Below, piece by piece: positions 52,378 through 60,885 of a stretch of DNA of 64,000 nucleotides. The translations under genes and the position numbers were made by a program. Numbering within the stretch: position 1 is the stretch's first letter; each line of letters opens with the position of its first letter. The notes under the pieces were generated by a model. It saw only the letters and a list, made by a program, of their open reading frames with translations, made no database searches and was not told the DNA's origin. This stretch comes from SVQP01 sp045587385 (GTDB lineage: Bacteria > Bacillota > Clostridia > Oscillospirales > CAG-272): positions 35,320 to 99,319 of the forward strand of contig JAZNCE010000048.1 of the NCBI GenBank assembly GCA_045587385.1, read 5' to 3'.

Positions 52378-54600
52378 TCAAAGCTTGCAGTTATATCTCG
52401 CGGTAGGATCGGTCTGGGTATAGGTGCTTCCATCAGGCAGGACGACCTCGCAGGCAAGAGTGGAATGTGCGGGGAGGGAGACCTCCAGCGTCAGCTTGCC
52501 CTCGGCTTTTTCCCATGCAACCGTAATGATGCCGTGCGGCGTGGGGATCGTTCCCTTTGCCCACGTCAGATCGTACGCATGCACGCGGGGCTGAATGCGC
52601 ACGCTCTTGTAGCCGTCCTCGGTGGGGCAAACGCCCAGCACCATGGCAGAAAACTCATAGATAGGCGCAGAGCTCCAGCCGTGGCATTCACTTCTGGGGC
52701 TGTCGGGATTTTCGCACCAGGTGGTGCAATGCAGATCAAGCATGGTCTCCCAGCCCTGCAGCTGGCGTTTTGCGTATTGATCGTAGCGGTTGCCGCACTC
52801 CAGCGCGCGGAACATATAGTGGCCCATGGAGAAGGAGCAAACCGAAACAGGCACTTGCGCGTTAAAGGTGCGGTCAAGCAGCGCGCCCGCCTCTTCCCCG
52901 CTCACAGCCCCCGACAAAATTGCCCACAGCGTGGTATGCTGGCTGTATTCTGCCACAGTGGGTGTATTGCGGTACAATCCAACCGCCTCGTCGTAGCAAT
53001 GCGTCTGCACGTTGTCAATCATCTGTGCGGCTCTTGCGCGATAGTCCTCTGCAAGTCCGGGTCTGCCGACAGCTTGACAGATCTCAGCAGCAGCCTGCAA
53101 TGCAGCTGCGAACATCAAGGAAGTCACGGTCAAGGGCTCGGTAAAGCCGCCGTTCGGCACGCCCACGTGCCAGCCGGGCACCCAGTCCACGAAATGCCAG
53201 TAGGGCGTGACACCGATCAAGCCCTGCTCGGTCATATATTTCTCAAAGCCCTCCAGCGCGCGGTCAACCGTGCCCGTCATGGAGCGCACACGTGCAAGTG
53301 CATCCGCACCGTATCCGCAATAGCGCAGATAATCACGCAGCATCAGCACCCAGAACAAGGTAAAATCGGGAATGATCTGCGTCATTACAGAGGGATAGTT
53401 TGCCTGCAGCATGCCGTCCGCCATTTGCGAATGCGCAAAGTCCTTAATCGACTTGAAGGGCATGCGGTCGTCAGCACTCATGCGCAGCGTGAACAGCATT
53501 TCCAGCGCGCTGTCCATATCGTATTGCTGCTGCTCGTAATACGGGCAGTCCACGTACATCTCGTGCATGCAGCAAAGCACGGTATTACGGCTGATTTTCC
53601 ACATCTCGTTATATCTGGGATCAGAGCAGGAAAATTCGCCTGCCTTATCCAAGGGGTAATGATAAAACGCATAATCAAATGCGGTCAGCGCAAAATCGGG
53701 ATCTTCAAATTCCACACGGACAAAGCGGAAGGAACGATACCAGAACGGCACGAAGATCTGCTCCTCGCCCGTAGCGGTCAGCGTATCAAAGCCGCCCTGC
53801 AGCTCTGCCGTAGGATCGTCGTACGCATCTCTCTTTGCCTTATAGCGATTACCCAGCGCATCTGCTACGCTGTAGCATTCCGACCAGACAAGGCGCACTT
53901 TTGTGCCCTTTTTCGCCTTAAATCCAAGGCGGATCTTGGCGGTTGTGTAATTGACTGCGTCATACTCGACAAAGCCCTCCCCTGCGCGCACCTTTTGCAA
54001 GGGCAAATAGTCCTCGGTCTGCATAGCAGGCACGGGACGGGGGGACATGATGTAGGTTTCATTCAAGCCGCACAGGTCATAGCAGCCTCTCTCGATCTGC
54101 GGCTCGTAGGCTTGGATGACGGGCACGGGCGTCTTTGCGCTTGCACCGCTCCACTGCTCAAAGGGCGGAATGGAAATATGAATACCGGGCATATTGGAAA
54201 ACGCGCAGGCATCCTCGCGCTCGCAGGTCCAGCTTGCGTCCGTGCCTACGCTGACAGTCTCGCAGCCCGTGCGCAGCTCACCGTCCAGCCAGAAAGCAGG
54301 GCGCGATTTACGGAAGACGGAAATAAAATATCCCTCGGTGACATAAAGCACCTTAGCAAACAGGGTGTTCTCCCCTTCCTTTAAGTACGGGGTCAGATCC
54401 TCTGTTTCAAAGTAGGTCTGATAGGAAGAGCCCTGGCAGGGACCCTCACAGACAAGATGCCCGTTGAGATACAGCGCGTATCGGCTGTCACCGCAGACGC
54501 GCACCTTGAAGGAAGCTCCCTCAGGGGCATTGAAATTTTTAGTAAAATAATAGAACTTGGGTGTTGTGGGGCGGTCGTCCGCCATGATCCAAAAGCTCAT
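52378..54600 (-). CDS. GH78-like alpha-L-rhamnosidase
   Basis: A 740-residue cytoplasmic enzyme. The catalytic region VDCPYYEQQQYDMDSALEM resembles the GH78 acid motif, and SECHGWSSAPIYEF near residue 655 is the typical C-terminal barrel motif. N-terminal half holds lectin-like beta domains. Differs from the other GH78-like protein at 47-49 kb, so substrates probably differ. Its ATG overlaps the DHHW stop (ATGA) after AGGAGG, making it part of the MBOAT operon. Confidence 0.85.
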   Translation of the reverse strand: MSFWIMADDRPTTPKFYYFTKNFNAPEGASFKVRVCGDSRYALYLNGHLVCEGPCQGSSYQTYFETEDLTPYLKEGENTLFAKVLYVTEGYFISVFRKSRPAFWLDGELRTGCETVSVGTDASWTCEREDACAFSNMPGIHISIPPFEQWSGASAKTPVPVIQAYEPQIERGCYDLCGLNETYIMSPRPVPAMQTEDYLPLQKVRAGEGFVEYDAVNYTTAKIRLGFKAKKGTKVRLVWSECYSVADALGNRYKAKRDAYDDPTAELQGGFDTLTATGEEQIFVPFWYRSFRFVRVEFEDPDFALTAFDYAFYHYPLDKAGEFSCSDPRYNEMWKISRNTVLCCMHEMYVDCPYYEQQQYDMDSALEMLFTLRMSADDRMPFKSIKDFAHSQMADGMLQANYPSVMTQIIPDFTLFWVLMLRDYLRYCGYGADALARVRSMTGTVDRALEGFEKYMTEQGLIGVTPYWHFVDWVPGWHVGVPNGGFTEPLTVTSLMFAAALQAAAEICQAVGRPGLAEDYRARAAQMIDNVQTHCYDEAVGLYRNTPTVAEYSQHTTLWAILSGAVSGEEAGALLDRTFNAQVPVSVCSFSMGHYMFRALECGNRYDQYAKRQLQGWETMLDLHCTTWCENPDSPRSECHGWSSAPIYEFSAMVLGVCPTEDGYKSVRIQPRVHAYDLTWAKGTIPTPHGIITVAWEKAEGKLTLEVSLPAHSTLACEVVLPDGSTYTQTDPTARYNCKL

Positions 54601-55817
54601 TGCATATCCTCCTGCTTGATTTGTTTTTGATAGATCACGCTCGCAAGCGCGTTGTTTTCCATAATATTTTCACCGTTGTACATAATCAATACGCCGTCAC
54701 AGCCGTACTGCGCAATATACTCGGCAAGCGGCTGGACACCGCCCACGGAGAGGTTGACTACGACAAGATCATAGTGCTGCGCCAAAAACGGCACGGTGCT
54801 GTTAAAGAAGGAATCCTTGAGCACCAGCAGCGTCGGGCGATCCGTGCCGCCATTTTGGGTCACGGTCAGCACGCTGTGCGTACCGTCCAGAAATGCGGAA
54901 TATTTATCCTTTTTTACAAGATATTCGCGGTTATAAAAGCCCGAAAAGCTCTTACCGGTAGCGGGATCGGTGACGGTATAGCTGTCCTCACCCTCAAAGT
55001 GCCAGATCTCCAAGGTGTCGGGCACAATAAATTTCAGCCCCGCGCGCGACCAGGTCGTGCCGTAGAATCCTTCAACGGTTTCGATCTCAAACACGCTTTC
55101 GGGAATGATATCGTTTTCCCTGCTCCATGCGCGCATCAGCTCGGTATAGGCGAGGTATGCGCCCTTGGTCGTCCAATGGTGGTCGGTACGGTAGTAAACG
55201 TATTCCCCGTTTTCGGTGGCGTTTTGCATGATTGCGCGCAAATCAAGGTAGTTGACGTTCTCGTCAAGCCCTGCGTCAATATCCGCCCACAATCTCTCTG
55301 CCATTTCGGCAGGATAGCCGAGCTTATCCCCGTACACGTCCAGCGTGCGCGGCGGGATCACCACGGTCAGCGGTATATTTTGCGCGGCAAGGTCTGCTGC
55401 AAGCTGCCCCAGCGCATTTGTCTGCGCGGCAACGCTGTCCTCGGAGTAATAATCGGTGTCGTACACGCGGGTCAAGCGATCCACGTAGGAATCAAACCAG
55501 CGCACGGCAAGCACGCCGTCCTTACCTAATGCCACACCGTTGTTGCCCTGCTTGCCGATTGCAAGCTCGGCAATGCCCTTGATGCCCACCAGCGCGTCAC
55601 GCACGGGAAACTGGTCGGCAAAATATTCGTTCATATCCGAACCGAATTTGCCGTCCTTGAGCGACGTCCAGGTCAACTTAGGGAAAGTCTGCAGACTGCG
55701 GTTCTCCTCTGCGGAAAAGTCGTTATCCGGCAGTAAGGCAAACAGTAAAAGCCCAAGTGCCAGAGGCAGCACGAACAGCACGATGGTCAGTATTTGAATG
55801 ATTTTTTGATGCTTCAT
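54597..55817 (-). CDS. DHHW family protein (AlgX/AlgJ-like)
   Basis: A 406-residue membrane-anchored extracytoplasmic protein: signal anchor at 5-28, then an SGNH-like domain with the family motif RTDHHWTTKGAY near residue 210 and a probable catalytic VLKDSFFNS (GDS-like Ser). These proteins work with MBOAT acyltransferases to O-acetylate polysaccharides. AAAGGAGG precedes the ATG; it is 12 bases after the MBOAT gene. Confidence 0.85.
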   Translation of the reverse strand: MKHQKIIQILTIVLFVLPLALGLLLFALLPDNDFSAEENRSLQTFPKLTWTSLKDGKFGSDMNEYFADQFPVRDALVGIKGIAELAIGKQGNNGVALGKDGVLAVRWFDSYVDRLTRVYDTDYYSEDSVAAQTNALGQLAADLAAQNIPLTVVIPPRTLDVYGDKLGYPAEMAERLWADIDAGLDENVNYLDLRAIMQNATENGEYVYYRTDHHWTTKGAYLAYTELMRAWSRENDIIPESVFEIETVEGFYGTTWSRAGLKFIVPDTLEIWHFEGEDSYTVTDPATGKSFSGFYNREYLVKKDKYSAFLDGTHSVLTVTQNGGTDRPTLLVLKDSFFNSTVPFLAQHYDLVVVNLSVGGVQPLAEYIAQYGCDGVLIMYNGENIMENNALASVIYQKQIKQEDMQ

Positions 55818-55829
55818 GCTTACCTCCTT

Positions 55830-57242
55830 TTAGAAAATATAGTAAAGGAACGGGCTGAAGGTGGAGTCCACCAGATACGCCGTGCAAAGCACGAGCACAA
55901 GCGCGCACGCCACGGGGGTTATATACGCCACAAGGGGTTTTTCCTTGCATTTGTCAAACAGCTTTTTGGGCAACGGTGTGACGCCTACAAAGCACACGAT
56001 CAAGAGCGGCAGATAACGCAACGCTTCGTATAATGCTATAGGTGAGGCAAAGCCAACCGTGCCGATGCCGAACATGCCCGTAAAGATCGCCCAGCCCTCG
56101 GAAAGGTTGGGGAATGCGAAAATGATCCAGCCGATGCCGATCAGGAGTAGCGCATAGGCGTGCGTCAGAACGCGCGGCACTTTTTCAAAGGCTTTGAGTA
56201 AGAACGCCTTTTCAATGACCAGAATGACCAGGAAATACGCGCCCCACAGCACGAAATTCCAGGAAGCACCGTGCCAAAGACCCGTCAGCAACCATACTGC
56301 GGCAAGGTTGAGATACTGGCGCGCCTTTCCCTTTCGGTTGCCGCCCAGCGGGATATACACGTACTCTCGAAACCACGTGGAAAGCGTGATGTGCCAGCGA
56401 CGCCAGAACTCGGTAATACTCCTTGCAATATAAGGGTAATTGAAGTTTTCGGGGAATTTGAAGCCGAACATCATGCCAAGGCCAATCGCCATATCGGAGT
56501 AGCCGGAAAAGTCGTAATAGATATGCAACGTGTAGCAAATGACGGTCATCCACGCGCCGAGCGCGGTGTGCTCAAAGCCTGCAGCCGCCGAGAAATAGCG
56601 GAACGCGGCAGCCGCGCCGTCACCAAGCAGCACCTTTTTGGCAAGACCTGCGCAAAAACGGCGCACGCCTGCGGCAAAGTCGGCTAAATTCTCGCGGCGA
56701 CCGATGAGCTGATCGTCCACGTCGCGGTAACGCACGATGGGGCCCGCGATCAGCTGCGGAAACAGCGTAACGTAGGTGCCAAAGGCGATATAATTCTTTT
56801 GCACCTCGGTCTCGCGGCGGTACAGATCGATGGTATAGGACATGATCTGAAAGGTGTAGAACGAAATGCCCACGGGCAGCGAAAGCCCCTCGATCGGCTT
56901 TGCCACGCCCGAAAGGAACGGGATCAGCGACAGCGTTTCCATGGTGAAGTTGAAGTATTTGAAGAACAGTAAAAACGACAGATTGAGGGCAAGCGAGAGG
57001 ACCATTGCCGCCTTGCACTTCCCGGGGGCGGTATGGCGGTATTTTTCAATAAAGAAGCCGCCCACGTACGCCACCGTGATGGATGCCATCATCAAAAGAA
57101 TGTACAAAGGCTCGCCCCAGCCGTAAAATACCAGCGACAGCACGAAAAGTACCACGTTTCTCCATTTACGCGGAAAAACGTAGTACGCAGCCAGCGTCAG
57201 CGGCAGATATGCAAACAAAAAGATCAGCGACGAAAAGACCAC
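55830..57242 (-). CDS. MBOAT family O-acyltransferase
   Basis: A 470-residue membrane protein with about ten segments, AlgI/DltB-like. SITEFWRRWHITLSTWFREYVYIPLGG and LLTGLWHGASWNFVLWG (catalytic His) are the MBOAT blocks. It passes acyl groups across the membrane to the DHHW partner. The start is GTG at 57242 with AAGGAG six bases upstream; the frame is open for another 91 codons, but that part belongs to an inserted repeat and not to the family. Confidence 0.9.
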   Translation of the reverse strand: MVFSSLIFLFAYLPLTLAAYYVFPRKWRNVVLFVLSLVFYGWGEPLYILLMMASITVAYVGGFFIEKYRHTAPGKCKAAMVLSLALNLSFLLFFKYFNFTMETLSLIPFLSGVAKPIEGLSLPVGISFYTFQIMSYTIDLYRRETEVQKNYIAFGTYVTLFPQLIAGPIVRYRDVDDQLIGRRENLADFAAGVRRFCAGLAKKVLLGDGAAAAFRYFSAAAGFEHTALGAWMTVICYTLHIYYDFSGYSDMAIGLGMMFGFKFPENFNYPYIARSITEFWRRWHITLSTWFREYVYIPLGGNRKGKARQYLNLAAVWLLTGLWHGASWNFVLWGAYFLVILVIEKAFLLKAFEKVPRVLTHAYALLLIGIGWIIFAFPNLSEGWAIFTGMFGIGTVGFASPIALYEALRYLPLLIVCFVGVTPLPKKLFDKCKEKPLVAYITPVACALVLVLCTAYLVDSTFSPFLYYIF

Positions 57243-57259
57243 GGCGAGCTCCTTGGGGT

Positions 57260-57539
57260 TAGCCGCACGGGAATCGAGCCAAGTTGGTTTTGACAAGCAG
57301 ATTTTCCCGATCCCTTCATCTTTCCCCTTGGACATATCGCCTATATGCCCTGCGGGAAAAGCTTTTGGGATAGAAAAAATCTGCTGCGTCAAAACTGCTC
57401 GCACCCGAGGGCGAATGCATTTTTGATAGATTTTGGTGCGATTTTGCGAAGCAAGATACAAATCTTGCGAGTAAAAGCACGCCGAAAGATGCGAAAATGA
57501 ATCGCCATCGGGCAACTCGGTTCGACTCCCGTGCGGCTA
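57260..57539. repeat. Twin-palindrome repeat with 21-bp inverted termini
   Basis: Terminal inverted repeats 57260-57280 and 57519-57539 match at 19 of 21 bases (TAGCCGCACGGGA...). Inside, two large hairpins follow each other: 57290-57396 (arms GTTTTGACAAGCAGATTTT and its counterpart) and about 57400-57515 (arms CCCGAGGGCGAATGCATTTT and counterpart, with a tip GCAAGAT/ATCTTGC). A second copy in the other orientation starts at 63848. It occupies the 5' leader of the MBOAT operon. Confidence 0.8.
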
Positions 57540-57592
57540 TCTATCATTCATGGTTTCCGTAAAAACCGGGAATTATTCTAAGGTATAAATAT

Positions 57593-57621
57593 ATTATAAA
57601 GTATTGTGCGGGTTTTGTCAA
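57593..57621 (-). promoter_or_regulatory. Perfect sigma-A promoter for the MBOAT operon
   Basis: On the minus strand TTGACA (57621-57616), 17-bp spacer, TATAAT (57598-57593), all consensus. The leader to the GTG start would be about 345 nt and includes the entire twin-palindrome repeat. Confidence 0.85.
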
Positions 57622-57687
57622 CGGAGAGCGGACGGTTTGAAAGAAAAATTTGGAAACGCGGCAAAATTTCAAATCCCCAAAAATTAC

Positions 57688-57860
57688 GAAAGTTTTTGAT
57701 CGACCTTTTTTCAAAAAGGTCGCAGGGACTTGGGGCAGCGCCCCAAGTCGCGCCCGCAGGCGCGAAATCATCCTGTACGCCGTTTTCATTTGCGAAGCAA
57801 ATATGTTCTTCTTTTTGCGGCTACTTGCTCAAAAAAAGAACGGAAACGGTTTTTCACATA
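57688..57860. repeat. Second copy of the AAAGTTTTTG/TCGCGCCCGCAGG element
   Basis: Shares with 46890-47040, in the same order: AAAGTTTTTG, a TCG-CTTTTTTCAAAAAG-CG stem, a variable GGGGCAGCGCCCC stem, the constant TCGCGCCCGCAGGCGCGAAA, and TTGCTCAAAAA...GAACGGAAAC. Stem sequences differ but stay paired. Contains TTTGCGAAGCAAA hairpin. Gap 57622-57940 has no gene. Confidence 0.7.
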
Positions 57861-57896
57861 CCCCCAACGGACCGGCAAACTCGTTTTTACCATAGA

Positions 57897-57923
57897 AAAA
57901 GCAGACGCGCTGCGCGTCTGCTT
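57897..57923 (-). terminator. Terminator of the lipoprotein gene at 57.9 kb
   Basis: AAGCAGACGCGC and GCGCGTCTGCTT form a perfect stem, followed on the minus strand by TTTTTC. Confidence 0.8.
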
Positions 57924-57940
57924 TGTAATCGTTTACTTTT

Positions 57941-58357
57941 CTACTCCACTCGTTCAAAGCGCAGCGTGCAACCCTCGGGGAAAAAACCGTACGGGTCATT
58001 CGTAACCGTAATCTCAAAATATTTTCTTGCAAATTTGCAATCTCCCGAAAAGAGCGAGCTGTCCCCTTCAAGGTCTTGCGGATCAAAAACGATCACATCC
58101 GGCATGATTGGATTGGGGACCCCTTCCCACAAAAGATCAAACGTACGTTCCGTGTCATTGATGTTGAGAACGGCATTTTTCACCCTTCCCTCGTCGTTAA
58201 CCTCAAACGACATCTGATATTCCTCACACACCCATTCGGTATTCTTTTGGTCGGTCGGGCGACGACCTCTATACGGATCGCTGTCACACGCACAAAGCAC
58301 GGACAGGCAAAGAAACAATATCAGTGCAAGCATCCATATTTTCAGTGCTTTTTTCAT
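57941..58357 (-). CDS. Small lipoprotein of unknown function
   Basis: A 138-residue predicted lipoprotein: signal MKKALKIWMLALILFLCLSVLCAC with lipobox LCAC. The mature part (YQMSFEVNDEGRVKNAVLNIND) is beta-rich, with no recognised family. AGAGGGG precedes the ATG. It follows the XRE membrane protein gene by 15 bases and is likely co-expressed. Confidence 0.75.
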   Translation of the reverse strand: MKKALKIWMLALILFLCLSVLCACDSDPYRGRRPTDQKNTEWVCEEYQMSFEVNDEGRVKNAVLNINDTERTFDLLWEGVPNPIMPDVIVFDPQDLEGDSSLFSGDCKFARKYFEITVTNDPYGFFPEGCTLRFERVE

Positions 58358-58372
58358 ACTTTTTCCCCTCTC

Positions 58373-59056
58373 TTACAGATTCCACAATTCATATCGATCC
58401 ACATCATGTAAAGCGCCTTGGAACATTGCAAAATGTCCTTTGTCGTACATATCAAACACGCCCTCAATGATCACGTATTCGCCGTTATATCTTTGCAATC
58501 TCTCGTAATACGGCTCCAGCTCCTCACCAAGCTCGACCCAGATTTTGTCAGTGGTATGGTTTTCCCATGCTTCTTTATCGGTGCTGATGTAGTTCCCCTC
58601 AAACTCAAGATTACCCACGGCGATCAAGCGCACCCTGACGCCATGATACCGCTCGGGGGTTGCAATCAGCTCCGTCATAGACACGCTTACGGCATAATTG
58701 CTTGCCAAGCTGCCAAAGCCACCGTACAGTACGTATTCCATGCGCTCCAAAATCTGTCTTGCATACATACCAATGCCCCCAAGTGCAAGCAAAACAGCAA
58801 GCAGCAGGGCAAGCACCGTAATCAGCAGGCTGCGCCTTTGGCACTGAAGTCCGTGCATGGTTGTGCTGATCCACGCACCGGTGGGGATCTCCAAAAGGGT
58901 GGAAATCTGCTCGATCATGGGTGCATCGGGCATAGCTCTGCCCGTTTCCCATTTGGTCACAAGACGCTCGTTTACGCCAAGTGCTGCCGCCACGTCCTGT
59001 ACGGTCATTTGCTTTTTTACTCTGTACGAGCGAATCAATTTTCCCATGCATCTCAT
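58373..59056 (-). CDS. Membrane-anchored XRE-family HTH protein
   Basis: A 227-residue protein: cytosolic XRE helix-turn-helix (MTVQDVAAALGVNERLVTKWETGRAMP, residues 17-43), one membrane segment (about 76-97), and an extracytoplasmic C-terminal domain of about 120 residues with OB-like strands (RVRLIAVGNLEFEGNYI, EYVIIEGVFDMY). The layout suggests a one-component membrane sensor. GGAGG precedes the ATG. Followed by the small lipoprotein. Confidence 0.8.
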   Translation of the reverse strand: MRCMGKLIRSYRVKKQMTVQDVAAALGVNERLVTKWETGRAMPDAPMIEQISTLLEIPTGAWISTTMHGLQCQRRSLLITVLALLLAVLLALGGIGMYARQILERMEYVLYGGFGSLASNYAVSVSMTELIATPERYHGVRVRLIAVGNLEFEGNYISTDKEAWENHTTDKIWVELGEELEPYYERLQRYNGEYVIIEGVFDMYDKGHFAMFQGALHDVDRYELWNL

Positions 59057-59223
59057 GATGTTTCCTCCCTTTTATCTATGCAATTCCATTGTATCACATT
59101 GCGCATTTTGTGTCAAGAAAAATGTGTCTTCACTTATATAGACGCATTTTTTGAAGAAATGTACACGTTTTTTCAAAAAAAGTTGTATTTTTTTGAATTT
59201 GCGCAACATTTTTGATTTTGCAC

Positions 59224-59252
59224 TTGACAATTCCCTTTTCTTGCTATATAAT
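59224..59252 (+). promoter_or_regulatory. Perfect sigma-A promoter for tyrS
   Basis: TTGACA (59224-59229), 17-bp spacer, TATAAT (59247-59252), fully consensus. It reads through a leader of about 315 nt into tyrS. Confidence 0.88.
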
Positions 59253-59264
59253 GTCACATATATC

Positions 59265-59541
59265 GGCTTTGACGGGAAGAAGTACCCGCATGCGACTCAC
59301 AGAAAGTACCCGGTTGATGAGAGGGGCGAGGATGGCAGCGGCGAAATACATCCCCGAGCTCCGCCCCGAACGGTTTTCCCTTGTAGGCTGCGGCGGCAAT
59401 TCCCCGTTATCGGAATGCGACTGCGCGTTTTTGACAAGCAGCCGACAGAGGCTTCTTTTGCAAGAAAGGAGCGAAGCAAGGTGGTAACACGGCGGCGTCC
59501 CCGCCCGTCCTTGATTTCGGTGCGTGCCGAGGTCGGGGACT
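59265..59541 (+). promoter_or_regulatory. T-box leader controlling tyrS
   Basis: The T-box sequence AAGGTGGTAACACGGCG is at about 59479-59495; its TGGT pairs with an ACCA tRNA end, fitting tRNA-Tyr with discriminator A. It is followed by a terminator, GTCCCCG...CGGGGAC plus a T run (59497-59549). The 5' part folds into long stems; TAC codons at 59282, 59306 or 59347 are specifier candidates, the last (GAAATACATCC) being my preference. Uncharged tRNA-Tyr should prevent termination. Confidence 0.85.
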
Positions 59542-59576
59542 TTTTATTTTTTTACACACAAAGGAGAACACAAACT

Positions 59577-60809
59577 ATGCAAATCTACGAAGAATTGCAA
59601 GCGAGGGGACTGATCGCCCAGGTCACCGACGAAGCAGAGATCAGAGATATGATCAACGCAGGTAAGGCGACCTTCTACATTGGCTTTGACCCCACCGCTG
59701 ACTCCCTGCACGTTGGTCACTTCATGGCTCTGTGCCTGATGAAGAGACTGCAGATGGCAGGCAACAAGCCCGTCGTACTCATCGGCGGCGGCACCGCTAT
59801 GGTCGGTGACCCCTCGGGCAGAACCGACATGCGTCAGATGATGACCGAAGAAACCATTGCACACAACGTTGAATGCTTCAAGCAGCAGATGTCCCGCTTT
59901 ATTGACTTTGGCGAGGGCAAGGCGATCCTTGTCAACAACAAGGATTGGCTGATGCAGCTTAACTACGTTGAGGTACTGCGCGACGTTGGCGCATGCTTCT
60001 CCGTCAACAAGATGCTCAGCGCAGAGTGCTACAAGCAGCGTATGGAAAAGGGGCTTTCCTTCTTAGAATTCAACTACATGATCATGCAGTCCTACGACTT
60101 CTACCATCTGTACAAGAACTACGGCTGCAACATGCAGTTCGGCGGCGACGACCAGTGGTCCAACATGCTGGGCGGCACCGAGCTGATCCGCAGAAAGCTT
60201 GGCAAGGACGCTTACGCCATGACCATTACCCTACTCCTCAACTCCGAGGGCAAGAAGATGGGTAAAACCGCATCGGGTGCCGTATGGCTTGATCCCAAGA
60301 AGACCACTCCCTACGACTTCTACCAGTACTGGAGAAACGTAAACGACGCGGACGTACTCAAGTGCATCCGTATGCTGACCTTCCTGCCTCTTGAGCAGAT
60401 CGACGCAATGGATTCCTGGGAGGGTGCACAGCTCAATACTGCCAAGGAAATTCTTGCTTACGAGCTGACCAAGCTGGTACACGGCGAAGAGGAAGCAGAA
60501 AAGGCACAGGCGCAGGCACGCTCCCTGTTCTCCGCAGGCGGTGAGGCAAACGCTCCCGAGTATAAGCTGACCGACGCTGACTTCACCGGCGGCATGGTTG
60601 AGGGTCAGATCGACATCGGCTCCGTCATGGTCAAGGCAGGACTTGTCAAGTCCAAGTCCGAGGCGCGCACCGCGATCCAGCAGGGCGGCGTGACCGTAGA
60701 CGGCGAAAAGATCACCGACTTCAAGACCGCTTACACCAAGGCTGATCTTGCCCAGGGTAAGCTGTTCCGCAAGGGCAAGAAGACCTTTGTCAAGGTAATT
60801 GCTGAGTAA
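59577..60809 (+). CDS. tyrS: Tyrosyl-tRNA synthetase
   Basis: A 410-residue class I aminoacyl-tRNA synthetase. HVGH (HIGH) near residue 43, tyrosine-binding QFGGDDQWSN, KMGKT (KMSKS) near residue 230, and a C-terminal S4 RNA-binding domain (SEARTAIQQGGVTVDGEKI). ATG at 59577 follows AAGGAG just after the T-box terminator. The frame is open upstream through the leader, but that is not coding. Confidence 0.97.
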   Translation: MQIYEELQARGLIAQVTDEAEIRDMINAGKATFYIGFDPTADSLHVGHFMALCLMKRLQMAGNKPVVLIGGGTAMVGDPSGRTDMRQMMTEETIAHNVECFKQQMSRFIDFGEGKAILVNNKDWLMQLNYVEVLRDVGACFSVNKMLSAECYKQRMEKGLSFLEFNYMIMQSYDFYHLYKNYGCNMQFGGDDQWSNMLGGTELIRRKLGKDAYAMTITLLLNSEGKKMGKTASGAVWLDPKKTTPYDFYQYWRNVNDADVLKCIRMLTFLPLEQIDAMDSWEGAQLNTAKEILAYELTKLVHGEEEAEKAQAQARSLFSAGGEANAPEYKLTDADFTGGMVEGQIDIGSVMVKAGLVKSKSEARTAIQQGGVTVDGEKITDFKTAYTKADLAQGKLFRKGKKTFVKVIAE

Positions 60810-60825
60810 TTGAACATCATTTCCC

Positions 60826-60855
60826 CGCCCGCGGCATGCCGCGGGCGGTTTTTTC
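60826..60855 (+). terminator. tyrS terminator
   Basis: CCGCCCGCGG and CCGCGGGCGG pair around CATG, followed by TTTTTTC. Confidence 0.92.
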
Positions 60856-60885
60856 ATAGGGACAAATGCCATATCCGCCACATCT

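Noticed and set aside
52465..54384. 639-codon open frame antisense to the GH78-like gene
   Set aside because: Shadow of GC-rich codon use on the other strand; Cys/His/Arg-rich translation with no family pattern.
57243..57515. N-terminal extension of the MBOAT protein
   Set aside because: The frame is open, but these codons lie wholly in a dispersed palindromic repeat; a GTG with an ideal ribosome site at 57242 gives the normal family start.
57508..57541. tRNA 3' half (GGTTCGACTCCC followed by GCGGCTA)
   Set aside because: The five-base T stem does not pair and no D arm, anticodon arm or matching acceptor strand is present; the same sequence occurs inverted at both ends of a repeat.
59151..59576. 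N-terminal extension of TyrS
   Set aside because: It runs through the promoter and T-box leader; TyrS homologues start at MQIYEEL-like sequence with AAGGAG upstream.
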